Assembly: GCA_002347405.1 (NCBI GenBank)
Contig: DDXB01000031.1
Location: 7,007 to 71,006, forward strand
Source of the DNA: Rhodocyclaceae bacterium UBA2271
Lineage (GTDB): Bacteria; Pseudomonadota; Gammaproteobacteria; Burkholderiales; Rhodocyclaceae
Direction of reading: 5' to 3'
Length of the DNA: 64,000 bases
Shown: piece by piece, positions 1 to 7,178 of the stretch
How positions within the stretch are numbered: the first letter of the stretch is position 1
Layout: each line of letters opens with the position of its first letter
The notes under the pieces: model-generated
What the model was told of the DNA's origin: nothing
What the model saw: only the letters and a program-made list of their open reading frames with translations
The model's database searches: none
Translations under genes and position numbers: made by a program

Positions 1-19
1 GAGAGGAGGCAGATAGCTT

Positions 20-43
20 CCCTCTCCTGCTTGCGGGAGAGGG
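20..43. repeat. Palindromic repeat (CTCTCC/GGAGAG type)
   Basis: An imperfect inverted repeat, CCCTCTCC followed by GGAGAGGG around a short loop. The same palindrome type recurs in frame inside metG near 61226-61267. It lies 3' of the minus-strand mshE gene. Confidence 0.6.
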
Positions 44-65
44 ATTGAGTGAGAGGGCTGCCAAG

Positions 66-181
66 CAAACGCGGCTCGCGCCGCCAGGCGCAACCCGCAC
101 TGGTGGTAAAGCGGGGCACCCCGTGATATGCCGCGCGTAGCGCGCCGTAGCGAACCCCCCGCGAGGGGGGCGAAGGGGGGC
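66..181. repeat. Dispersed 3'-end repeat R1, copy A
   Basis: Shares modules with five other intergenic copies: an AAACGCGG-type block with a CGCC-rich stretch, a CCCCGTGATA block, a GCGTAGCGC block, and a CCCCCCGCGAGGGGGG palindrome at the gene-proximal end. The palindrome sits about 20 bases beyond the mshE stop codon (minus strand). Confidence 0.7.
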
Positions 182-190
182 GGGCGTGAT

Positions 191-1897
191 TCATTCATCC
201 AGCTGCGTCGCAATACGCATGGCTTCTTGAATGGTCGTGCGGCCATTCACCACCAGACGCACGGCGTCGCGTCGCAATGTGTTGCCGGCCATCTGTTCGC
301 GGCCGATCTGCATGAATTCGTTGGGGTCGCCGTGGTTGGCCGCCTCGACCAGCGCGTTGCTCATTTCGAGAAATTCGTAAACGGCTTGCCGGCCTTGGTA
401 ACCGGTGTTGGCGCAGTGGGCGCAACCGCGGCCTTTGGCATACTTGAACTGGGTGACGCGATCGCCCAGTTCGTAGCGCAGCCAGGCCAGCTCGTGCGGC
501 TCGGGTTCGTGCGGTGAGCTGCAGTTCTGGCAGACAACCCGCATCAGGCGCTGGGCCAGCACCATCTGGATCGACAGCGCGACCATGTAACGTGGCACGC
601 CCATGTCGAGCAGCCGGATCGGCGTCGACAGCGCATCGTTGGTGTGCAGGGTGGACAGCACCAGGTGGCCGGTCATGGCGGCGCGCATGCCGATTTCGGC
701 GGTTTCCTGGTCGCGCATTTCGCCGATGAGGACAATGTCCGGGTCCTGGCGCAGGGCGGTGCGCAGCACGCGGGAGAACGTCAGGTCGATCTTTTCATGT
801 ACCTGCACCTGATTGAGGCCGGGCAAGCGGTATTCGACCGGGTCCTCGACGGTGATGATCTTTTTTTCCGGGCTGTTGAGCTCGTTCATCGCTGCATACA
901 GCGTGGTGGTCTTGCCCGAGCCGGTCGGACCGGTGACCAGCACAATGCCCGACGGCCGCGAGATGGCATGGCGGAAGCGTTCGAGCAGGCGCGGCGGCAT
1001 GTGCAGTTTTTCGAGTTGCAGCAATCCGGTGTTCTGGGCCAGCAGGCGCATCACCACCGATTCGCCGTGCTGGGTGGGCATGGTCGAAATCCGCACGTCG
1101 ACGTTGCTGCCGCGCAGCTTGATGTTGAAGCGGCCGTCCTGTGGCAGGCGCTTTTCCGAAATGTCGAGGCCCGACATCAGCTTGAGGCGCAGCGCCAGGG
1201 CAGTGGCGATTTTCGCGTCGGCTTCGGTCTGGACATGCAGTACGCCGTCGATGCGGAAGCGGATCAGCAGGGATTTCTCCTGCGGCTCGATGTGGATGTC
1301 AGAGGCGCGGGTCTTTTGCGCTTCCTCGAACACCGTCTGCAGCAAGCGGATGACTGGTGCATCCTCGGCGCCCGGCGTGATGCCGAGCACGATGCCGAAT
1401 TCGACCGGTATGTCGCCCATTTCCTGGGTGAGATCTTTTGCCAGGCTGGAGATTTCTTCGGTGCGGCGATAGACCTGATCGAGCAAGGGCAGCAACTGTC
1501 CCTCGGTAACGACGACGAGGTCGATGTCGCGCTTGACGATGCGGGCGATCTCGTCGAAGGCGGCAAGGTCGGTGGGGTCGGACATGCCGACCCGCAGCAT
1601 GCCGCGGCTTTCGTCCAGCACCAGCGCGCGGAAGCGGCGCGCCGGGGCTTCGGGCAGCAGCTTGATCAACTCGGGCTGGGGCTGGAATATCTTGAGGTCA
1701 ATGAATTCGGCGCCCAACTGGCGCGCCAGCGCCTTGGAGATACCTTCCTCGGTGGCGAAGCTCGACTCGACCAATACGCGGCCAAGTTTGCGGCCACTTT
1801 TCTTTTGCTCGGTCAGGGCGAGGGCCAGTTGCTCCTCGGTGATGACGTTCTGCCGTACCAGCAGATCGCCGAGTCGAATCTTTTCCGGTCGTGCCAT
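191..1897 (-). CDS. mshE: MshE-type type IV pilus / type II secretion assembly ATPase
   Basis: 568-residue GspE/PilB-superfamily hexameric ATPase that would power pilus extension or type II secretion from the cytoplasmic face of the inner membrane. The N-terminus carries two tandem RLG-type MshEN motifs (R8-L9-G10 and K37-L38-G39, each followed by spaced leucines), the known c-di-GMP-binding signature of MshE and some PilB proteins. Walker A is GPTGSGKT at about 323-330, the Walker B region DIVLIGEMRD at about 387-396, and a STLHTND histidine box follows. A four-cysteine zinc knuckle uses C456, C459, C492 and C495. No pilus genes are nearby, so it is either an orphan or belongs to a cluster left of the window. 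The fit to c-di-GMP binding is good; the exact machine served is inference. Confidence 0.85.
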   Translation of the reverse strand: MARPEKIRLGDLLVRQNVITEEQLALALTEQKKSGRKLGRVLVESSFATEEGISKALARQLGAEFIDLKIFQPQPELIKLLPEAPARRFRALVLDESRGMLRVGMSDPTDLAAFDEIARIVKRDIDLVVVTEGQLLPLLDQVYRRTEEISSLAKDLTQEMGDIPVEFGIVLGITPGAEDAPVIRLLQTVFEEAQKTRASDIHIEPQEKSLLIRFRIDGVLHVQTEADAKIATALALRLKLMSGLDISEKRLPQDGRFNIKLRGSNVDVRISTMPTQHGESVVMRLLAQNTGLLQLEKLHMPPRLLERFRHAISRPSGIVLVTGPTGSGKTTTLYAAMNELNSPEKKIITVEDPVEYRLPGLNQVQVHEKIDLTFSRVLRTALRQDPDIVLIGEMRDQETAEIGMRAAMTGHLVLSTLHTNDALSTPIRLLDMGVPRYMVALSIQMVLAQRLMRVVCQNCSSPHEPEPHELAWLRYELGDRVTQFKYAKGRGCAHCANTGYQGRQAVYEFLEMSNALVEAANHGDPNEFMQIGREQMAGNTLRRDAVRLVVNGRTTIQEAMRIATQLDE

Positions 1898-1951
1898 AGG
1901 TCTTTCGCGCTATCCGCTAAACTGCAGGAATCCCACAATGCCATAGCCAGC

Positions 1952-2416
1952 ATGTTCCAGATTGTTCTATATCAGCCGGAAATCCCGCCCAATACTGGCA
2001 ATGTAATCCGCCTTGCTGCCAACACAGGAGCAAAACTCCATCTGGTAAAACCGCTCGGCTTTGATGTCAGCGCGCCCTCACTGCGGCGCGCCGGACTGGA
2101 TTATGCCGAATTTGTCGATATGCAGGTGCATGCTGACTGGTCGGCCTGCCTGAAGGTGCTGGGTGACGCGCGCCAGTTTGCCTTCAGTACGCGTGGCACC
2201 ACGCGCTACGACAGCGTTGCCTTCCAGCCGGGTGATGCCTTCATTTTTGGCCCCGAAACGCGCGGATTGCCGACGGAAATGCTGGAGGCTTTGCCGCCGC
2301 AACAGCGTTTGCGGCTACCGCTGATGCCGGGTAACCGCAGCCTGAACCTGTCGAACACGGTGGCGATTGCCGTCTACGAGGCGTGGCGGCAGCGGGGGTA
2401 TGCAGGGGGGTGTTGA
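1952..2416 (+). CDS. trmL: tRNA (cytidine(34)-2'-O)-methyltransferase TrmL
   Basis: 154-residue SPOUT-class methyltransferase that 2'-O-methylates the wobble base of tRNA-Leu isoacceptors using SAM. Family motifs are present: PPNTGNVIRLAANTG near the start, FGPETRGLP in the middle, and the knotted C-terminal LNLSNTVAIAVYEAWRQ. Length matches the family (about 155). The start at MFQIVLYQPEIPPNTGN is chosen because the family begins there; the same frame is open for over a kilobase upstream, antisense to mshE, which is coincidental. Transcribed divergently from mshE, with 54 bp between the two starts. Confidence 0.93.
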   Translation: MFQIVLYQPEIPPNTGNVIRLAANTGAKLHLVKPLGFDVSAPSLRRAGLDYAEFVDMQVHADWSACLKVLGDARQFAFSTRGTTRYDSVAFQPGDAFIFGPETRGLPTEMLEALPPQQRLRLPLMPGNRSLNLSNTVAIAVYEAWRQRGYAGGC

Positions 2417-2417
2417 T

Positions 2418-2520
2418 TTCACCACGGCGGACACGGAGAACACAGAGAAAAGCGAGTTATTGCTGTATCTGGCGTTGCCTTCCTCCGTGACCTCCGTGAC
2501 CTCCGTGTCCTCCGTGGTGT
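2418..2520. repeat. Palindromic repeat with CCTCCGTGA iterations
   Basis: Left arm TTTCACCACGGCGGACACGG pairs with right arm CCGTGTCCTCCGTGGTG, and the right arm is built from iterated CCTCCGTGA/T units. It fills the gap between the convergent trmL and gpsA genes, where a transcribed hairpin could act as a bidirectional terminator. Confidence 0.75.
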
Positions 2521-2529
2521 AAATCGCTT

Positions 2530-3510
2530 TTACTCGTGCCTTGGATTGCGGTTCATCAGCCGTTCAACTGCGGCGGTAGCCGTTAAGTTGCCATCCAGTA
2601 CATCGCGCACGGTTGCGGTGATCGGCATGTCTACGCCGAGAGGTTCGGCGCGGCGGGCGACCTCGCGGGCAGTCATGACGCCCTCGGCGACATGGCCCAG
2701 GTCGCGCTGGATATCCGCCAGCGACTTGCCGGCAGCTAGCGCCAGGCCGACGCGGCGGTTGCGCGACAGGTCGCCGGTGCAGGTCAAAATCAGGTCGCCC
2801 ATGCCGGCCAGGCCCATGAAGGTTTCCACGCGTGCGCCGAGCGCAACGCCGAACCGGGTGATTTCGGCCAGACCGCGTGTCATCAGGGCGGCGCGGGCAT
2901 TGAGGCCGAGCCCAAGCCCGTCGCAAATCCCGGTGGCGATGGCCATGACGTTCTTTACGGCGCCGCCGACCTCGGCGCCGACGATGTCGTCGTTGGCGTA
3001 GAGGCGCAGGCGCGGACCATGCAGGGCGAGGGCTGTCGCATCGGCGAAAGCGGCGTCGGCGGAAGCGAGGGCGATTGCCGCCGGCAGGCCGCGCGCAACT
3101 TCGTCGGCGAAGCTGGGCCCGGTGAGCGCGCCGCAAAGTGCAGCGGGATGCACGCTGGCCACGACCTGATGCGGCAACAATCCGCTGCCGGCTTCCAGTC
3201 CCTTGCACACCCAGAGGAAGGGCAACTTGGGCGCGCTTTGCGCCAGCTGTTGTGCGGTCTGGCGCAGGCCGGCCATTGGTGTGGCAACGAGTGCGAGATC
3301 GGCCGAGGCAATGGTAGCCGGCAAGTCGGCTGTGACGGCGAGCGTGTCAGGGAGCGGGTAGCCCGGCAGAAATGCGCTGTTTTCATGCGCGGCCCGCATC
3401 GCCATGGCATGTTCGGCTTGCCAGGTCCACAAAGTAACTGTGTGGCGCTCTGCAAACGAGAGGGCGAGCGCCGTGCCCCACGCGCCGGCACCTAGCACCG
3501 CCAGACGCAT
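2530..3510 (-). CDS. gpsA: NAD(P)+-dependent glycerol-3-phosphate dehydrogenase
   Basis: Makes sn-glycerol-3-phosphate from dihydroxyacetone phosphate for phospholipid synthesis in the cytosol. The Rossmann glycine motif GAGAWGTALA is at the N-terminus, with the family core VGGAVKNVMAIATG (catalytic Lys) and the GLAGMGDLILTCTGDLSRNRR region further on. Start set at MRLAVLGAGAWG (326 residues, normal length). Its ATG overlaps the TGA of the upstream SH3-protein gene by one base (TGATG), implying translational coupling in the order secB, SH3 protein, gpsA. Linkage of secB and gpsA is common in proteobacteria. Confidence 0.95.
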   Translation of the reverse strand: MRLAVLGAGAWGTALALSFAERHTVTLWTWQAEHAMAMRAAHENSAFLPGYPLPDTLAVTADLPATIASADLALVATPMAGLRQTAQQLAQSAPKLPFLWVCKGLEAGSGLLPHQVVASVHPAALCGALTGPSFADEVARGLPAAIALASADAAFADATALALHGPRLRLYANDDIVGAEVGGAVKNVMAIATGICDGLGLGLNARAALMTRGLAEITRFGVALGARVETFMGLAGMGDLILTCTGDLSRNRRVGLALAAGKSLADIQRDLGHVAEGVMTAREVARRAEPLGVDMPITATVRDVLDGNLTATAAVERLMNRNPRHE

Positions 3511-3947
3511 CAGAACCCCCAGATCTGGGTGGTTTTCACGAATCCCTGCTGGCCGTCGCGGTGACGCACCCTGGTCCAACCCGCGGGGCCGGGTTCCAGC
3601 AATTCAAGCAAAACATCAGGCTCCGCCTCGAATACCAGCGCAGCGGATTCGTCAGCATTGGTGCGGATTTGCGCCCGCGCCGCGCGAACCTGCAAGTTGC
3701 GCTGATCGGCCAGTTGCCGGCGCTCGATCCAGGCCAGGTCGCCGTTCATGTCGCGGATCTTGATCCACGTATCGAGTGTGACGATGGTTTCCACTGGTGT
3801 TCCGGCGGCGATGACGAAAAGCGGCTTGGCCCGTTGCGACGGGGCGTCGTAGAGGACGGCCGCTTCGGCGACCGAACGGTAGTCGAGCGCGTTGACCGCG
3901 CTGGTCAGCAGCAGTGTCGAAATAAAGGCAAGCGCGTAGCGCAGCAT
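3510..3947 (-). CDS. Secreted bacterial SH3-domain protein
   Basis: About 145 residues. An N-terminal signal peptide (MLRYALAFISTLLLTSAVNA) is followed by a bacterial SH3-like fold: an AVLYDAPSQRAKPLFVIAAG strand pattern, WIKIRDMNGDLAWIE, then GWTRVRHRDGQQGFVKTTQIWGF. Such domains usually bind cell-wall peptides or act as periplasmic adaptors; no enzyme domain is present. The start chosen (position 3947) lies 5 bases after the secB stop; an in-frame ATG at 3971 (MKFRSSKD) would overlap secB and is an alternative. It sits between secB and gpsA in one tight operon. Confidence 0.75.
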   Translation of the reverse strand: MLRYALAFISTLLLTSAVNALDYRSVAEAAVLYDAPSQRAKPLFVIAAGTPVETIVTLDTWIKIRDMNGDLAWIERRQLADQRNLQVRAARAQIRTNADESAALVFEAEPDVLLELLEPGPAGWTRVRHRDGQQGFVKTTQIWGF

Positions 3948-3951
3948 ATCT

Positions 3952-4425
3952 TTACTGGATCGGAACTTCATGCGGACTCGGCGCAGCCTGCTGTTTGGCC
4001 ATGCGGTCGCGGTAGATTGCTTCGAAGTTGACCGGGGCAAGCAATACGGGCGGGAAGCCGGCACGCGTCACGGCGTCCGAAATCGTTTCGCGCGCATAAG
4101 GGAACAAAATGTTGGGGCAGGCCACGGCAACGATCGGCTCCAGATCTTCCTCCGGTACATTGCGGATCTGGAAGATGCCGGCTTGCGCTGCCTCGATCAG
4201 GAACTGGGTCTTGTCGCCAACCTTGGCAGAGACCGTCAGCGTCAGCACGACGCTGTAGACGCCGTCGCCGATTGCCTCGCCGCCGGTCTGCATTTGCAGG
4301 TTGATTTCGGCGGCCTCACGCTCCAGAAAGCACTGCGGGGCGTTGGGCACCTCCAGCGAGAGGTCCTTGATGTAAATCTTTTCGATGCTGAAAACGGGGG
4401 AGGTGTCCTGCGCTTGTTCGCTCAT
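3952..4425 (-). CDS. secB: Protein-export chaperone SecB
   Basis: 157-residue cytosolic tetrameric chaperone that keeps preproteins unfolded and hands them to SecA. Family features include the N-terminal FSIEKIYIKDLSLEVPNAP, the peptide-groove region AAQAGIFQI and the hallmark CPNILFPYARETISDAVTRAGFPPVLLAPVNFE, written here in its family-standard order. The start at MSEQAQDTSP fits the family; upstream in-frame sequence comes from repeat R1 copy B. First gene of the secB-SH3-gpsA operon. Confidence 0.96.
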   Translation of the reverse strand: MSEQAQDTSPVFSIEKIYIKDLSLEVPNAPQCFLEREAAEINLQMQTGGEAIGDGVYSVVLTLTVSAKVGDKTQFLIEAAQAGIFQIRNVPEEDLEPIVAVACPNILFPYARETISDAVTRAGFPPVLLAPVNFEAIYRDRMAKQQAAPSPHEVPIQ

Positions 4426-4485
4426 GATGATCCTAATGCGTGGATAGGGCTGAAAGGGGTGGAATTTTAACGTGAAACCGCAGCG

Positions 4486-4619
4486 TTTGCCCAAGCACGG
4501 GCCGCCCCAGGCAAACGCGGCACGCGGCGCCAGCCGCAATCCGCACCGATGTCAATAGAAGCGCCCCGTGATACGCGAGCGCAGCGAGCCGTTAAGAACC
4601 CCCTCGCGAGGGGGTGAGC
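4486..4619. repeat. Dispersed 3'-end repeat R1, copy B
   Basis: Contains GCACGCGGCGCCAGCCGCAA, CCCCGTGATACGCGAGCGCA and a CCCCTCGCGAGGGG palindrome. The palindrome abuts the grxC stop codon. Orientation relative to the upstream gene matches copies A, C, D, E and F. Confidence 0.8.
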
Positions 4620-4880
4620 TTATTTCGCCAGCAGGGGGTCAAGCTTGCCCTGGTGATCGAGTTCGTACAGATCGTCACAGCCGCCGACATGCAGGTCGCC
4701 GATGAAAATCTGCGGAACGGTGCGGGCGCCAGGAACGCGCGCCTCCATTTCCTGACGTTTTTTCGGGTCGAGGTCGACGCGGACCTTCTCGATGTCGGTG
4801 ACGCCCTTGCGCTTCAGCAATTGCTCAGCGCGGATGCAATAAGGGCAAACCGCGGTGGCATACATGATGATCTTGGCCAC
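4620..4880 (-). CDS. grxC: Glutaredoxin 3
   Basis: 86-residue thioredoxin-fold dithiol oxidoreductase that uses glutathione to reduce disulfides in the cytosol. The active site is CPYC in the context YATAVCPYCIRAEQLL, followed by the TVPQIFIGDLHVGGCDDL glutathione-binding region (cis-Pro plus GG). Length is typical. It follows the rhodanese gene by 30 bp on the same strand, the usual betaproteobacterial order rhodanese, grxC, secB. Confidence 0.95.
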   Translation of the reverse strand: MAKIIMYATAVCPYCIRAEQLLKRKGVTDIEKVRVDLDPKKRQEMEARVPGARTVPQIFIGDLHVGGCDDLYELDHQGKLDPLLAK

Positions 4881-4910
4881 GCAGGCTCTCCTGGAAAAAA
4901 ATCGTTCCGG

Positions 4911-5318
4911 TTATTTCTTCGTCATCGGCAAGCCGGCTTCGCTCCAGGCATTGACGCCGCCCGTCAGATTGTAGATCTGCTGGAAGCCGGCTTTCTTCAG
5001 CGTGTTGCAGGCCGATCTGGAACGGTTGCCCCTGGCGCAGACAACGATGATGGGTTTTTCCTTGAATTTGTCGATCTCGGACAGGTGCTTGCCCAGATGC
5101 CCGAGGGCGATATGACGCGAATTCTGGATGTGACCGGTGGACCATTCGGCGGTTTCGCGCACATCCACAACCAGTGCATCCTGACGATTGATGAGCAGCG
5201 TTGCTTCATTGACCGAAACGTTGTTGCCCCCACCACCATTGACCATCTGCCACAACAACATGCCGCCACTGACCGCAGCCAGTCCGACCCACATAATATT
5301 TTGCTGGATGAATTCCAT
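4911..5318 (-). CDS. Membrane-anchored rhodanese-like sulfurtransferase
   Basis: 135 residues. One N-terminal membrane segment (IMWVGLAAVSGGMLLWQMV) precedes a single rhodanese domain with VDVRETAEWSTGHIQNSRHI and the catalytic loop CARGNRS, whose cysteine would carry a persulfide. The six-residue loop is of the sulfur-transfer type. Likely moves sulfane sulfur at the inner membrane. It heads a rhodanese-grxC operon, which fits a role in thiol or sulfur redox homeostasis. Confidence 0.9.
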   Translation of the reverse strand: MEFIQQNIMWVGLAAVSGGMLLWQMVNGGGGNNVSVNEATLLINRQDALVVDVRETAEWSTGHIQNSRHIALGHLGKHLSEIDKFKEKPIIVVCARGNRSRSACNTLKKAGFQQIYNLTGGVNAWSEAGLPMTKK

Positions 5319-5394
5319 TCCTGTTTCCTGTTCAATAGTTCCGATGTTCCGTTAATTGTAAAGTACTACTGCAACAGTCTTGCCGCTGGGTCGC

Positions 5395-5520
5395 TTCAAG
5401 GCAAGACGGCACGCGGCGCCAGCCGCAAATCGTTCCACAGCCGAAAACGAAGCTCCCCGTAATAATCGAGCGCAACGAGCAACTGTCACCTTCCCGCGAG
5501 GGGAGGTTGGGAGGAGGAAG
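5395..5520. repeat. Dispersed 3'-end repeat R1, copy C
   Basis: Carries GGCACGCGGCGCCAGCCGCA, CCCCGTAATAATCGAGCGCA and CCCGCGAGGGGAGGTTGGGA. Its palindromic end overlaps the last codons and stop of the minus-strand arsR-type gene and encodes that protein's C-terminal tail. Confidence 0.8.
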
Positions 5521-5833
5521 GCTTCATATCGCAGAAAACTTCCCGCATCAGTCCGACCAGTTGCAAGGTGCGTTGGTCGGCGACGCGATAGTAAACCCGA
5601 TTCGCATCCTTGCGGGTTGCCAGCACGCCTTTGTCGCGCAGGATGGCCAAGTGCTGGGAAATATTGCTTTGCGACGTGCCGACGGCCTCGACGATATCCT
5701 GTACGCAGATTTCCTGATCGCCGACAAAACAGAGTATTTTAAGCCTCAGCGGGTGCGAGATCGCCTTGAGCGCGCGCGCGGCAGTTTCTACATGTTCGTC
5801 ATGCGCCATCATTTCGGCAATGTTGTTATTCAT
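5486..5833 (-). CDS. ArsR-family winged-helix transcriptional regulator
   Basis: 115-residue DNA-binding repressor of the ArsR/SmtB fold: ALKAISHPLRLKILCFV, then the helix-turn-helix VGTSQSNISQHLAILRDKGVL and the wing RKDANRVYYRVAD. A cysteine (EICVQDIVE) lies just before the recognition helix, but no full metal-binding motif such as ELCVCDL is seen, so the inducer is unknown. The last residues, SSSQPPLAGR, are encoded by repeat R1 copy C rather than by the family fold; homologues usually end near MREVFC. Divergent from gpmA. Confidence 0.88.
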   Translation of the reverse strand: MNNNIAEMMAHDEHVETAARALKAISHPLRLKILCFVGDQEICVQDIVEAVGTSQSNISQHLAILRDKGVLATRKDANRVYYRVADQRTLQLVGLMREVFCDMKPSSSQPPLAGR

Positions 5834-5965
5834 GGCAGCGGGCTTTCGGCGAAGAAGGTTATTGATAGTTCGGCATATTATAGAATACTGCTATTCCTGC
5901 GCTATTCCCGCGCCGGCGATGGATTCCCTTTATCATTAGCGGTCTTTCCCTTATCTCCCCGTACC

Positions 5966-6751
5966 ATGTCCGTTACCTACAAGCTCGTTTTGCTTCGCCA
6001 TGGCGAATCAGTCTGGAACAAGGATAATCGTTTCACCGGCTGGACCGATGTCGGCCTCACAGAAAAGGGCCTAGCCGAAGCCAAGGCCGCCGGCCAGTTG
6101 CTGAAAGCACAGGGATTCGATTTCGACATTGCCTATACTTCCGTGCTCAAGCGTGCCATCAAGACATTGTGGCTGACGCTGGAGGAGATGGATCGCATGT
6201 GGCTGCCGATAGTCCATTCGTGGCGACTCAACGAACGTCACTATGGCGCGCTGCAGGGGCTTAACAAGGCCGAGACAGCGGCCAAGTTCGGTGAGGAACA
6301 AGTGAAGATCTGGCGCCGCGCTTACGATACGCCCCCGCCGGCCCTGGAAAAAACCGACCCGCGCTACGAAAGCGGCGACCCGCGCTATGCCAACCTGGCC
6401 CCGGGGCAGTTTCCCACCGCCGAATGCCTGAGAGATACCGTTGACCGGTTTCTGCCGTACTGGCACGAAACCATAGCTCCCGCCATAAAATCCGGTCAGC
6501 GCGTGGTCGTTGTGGCCCATGGCAACAGTCTGCGGGCATTGATCAAGTATCTCGACAAGATATCGGATGCCGATATTGTCGGTCTCAATATTCCCACGGG
6601 CCAGCCGCTGGTCTATGAGTTCGATGCCGAGTTGAAGCCGCTGCGCAATTACTATCTGGGCGATACGGAAGCGATTGCCGCCGCGCAAGCTGCTGTTGCC
6701 AACCAGGGATTAAAGTCCCCCTCCTCCCAGCCTCCCCTCGCGGGGAGGTGA
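5966..6751 (+). CDS. gpmA: 2,3-bisphosphoglycerate-dependent phosphoglycerate mutase
   Basis: Interconverts 3- and 2-phosphoglycerate in glycolysis/gluconeogenesis. The phosphohistidine motif LLRHGESVWNKDNRFTGW is at the N-terminus, with RHYGALQGLNKAE and VVVAHGNSLRALIKYLD (second catalytic His) following. The start at MSVTYKLVLLRHGES fits the family. At 261 residues it is about 12 longer than the usual 249; the extra tail LKSPSSQPPLAGR comes from repeat R1 copy D and matches the tail of the neighbouring ArsR protein. Confidence 0.95.
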   Translation: MSVTYKLVLLRHGESVWNKDNRFTGWTDVGLTEKGLAEAKAAGQLLKAQGFDFDIAYTSVLKRAIKTLWLTLEEMDRMWLPIVHSWRLNERHYGALQGLNKAETAAKFGEEQVKIWRRAYDTPPPALEKTDPRYESGDPRYANLAPGQFPTAECLRDTVDRFLPYWHETIAPAIKSGQRVVVVAHGNSLRALIKYLDKISDADIVGLNIPTGQPLVYEFDAELKPLRNYYLGDTEAIAAAQAAVANQGLKSPSSQPPLAGR

Positions 6752-6875
6752 CTGTTGCTCGCTGCGCTCGTCCGTTACGGGACGCATTGTTGTTGCAGTG
6801 GCGCGGATTGCGGCTGGCGCCGCGTTCCGTCTCACCTTGGGGCGGCCCGGCGGCGAGACTGCTTGGCTAATGCCG
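6713..6875. repeat. Dispersed 3'-end repeat R1, copy D
   Basis: Reverse-oriented copy: CCTCCCCTCGCGGGGAGG, then TTGCTCGCTGCGCTCGTCCG, TTACGGG and GCGGATTGCGGCTGGCGCCG. It overlaps the 3' end of gpmA, providing its last codons and stop. Together with the following MITE-like element it fills the gap between gpmA and the EnvC-type gene; no other gene is seen there. Confidence 0.8.
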
Positions 6876-6882
6876 CAGATGC

Positions 6883-7156
6883 CTAGCAGCCTGTCGGACT
6901 TTATTCGTGGGATGCGTTGCCGGCAAACCGGGATGGATGCAAGGCGCGCCGCGCGGGCAATGGTTGTTCCATTGCCAAGCGGTGCAACGCCGCAGACGCC
7001 CGGTTTGCCGACAACCCTTCGGGACGGGGTCTATTTTGGCGCATCGCGGCGTTGCGCCTCCTCGCTTGGGGGCCACCAAAGCTTCGTCGGCGCGCCTTGC
7101 GCTGCATCCAAAATAGACCCCGTCGCACCCGCGAATAAAGTCCGACAGGCTGCTAG
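6883..7156. mobile_element. MITE-like element with 24-25 bp terminal inverted repeats
   Basis: Perfect terminal inverted repeats (AGCAGCCTGTCGGACTTTAT at 6885 onward; its complement ends at about 7154) enclose about 272 bp with nested internal palindromes, including GGGTCTATTTTGG near 7026-7039 paired with CCAAAATAGACCC near 7108-7120. No transposase is encoded, so it is a non-autonomous element. The right end lies about 23 bases before the first usable ATG of the EnvC-type gene. Confidence 0.8.
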
Positions 7157-7178
7157 CCGACTGGCGCTCCTTGCGGTA

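Noticed and set aside
644..1951. Upstream extension of the trmL frame
   Set aside because: It is antisense to the ATPase gene; TrmL family homology begins at the ATG at 1952.
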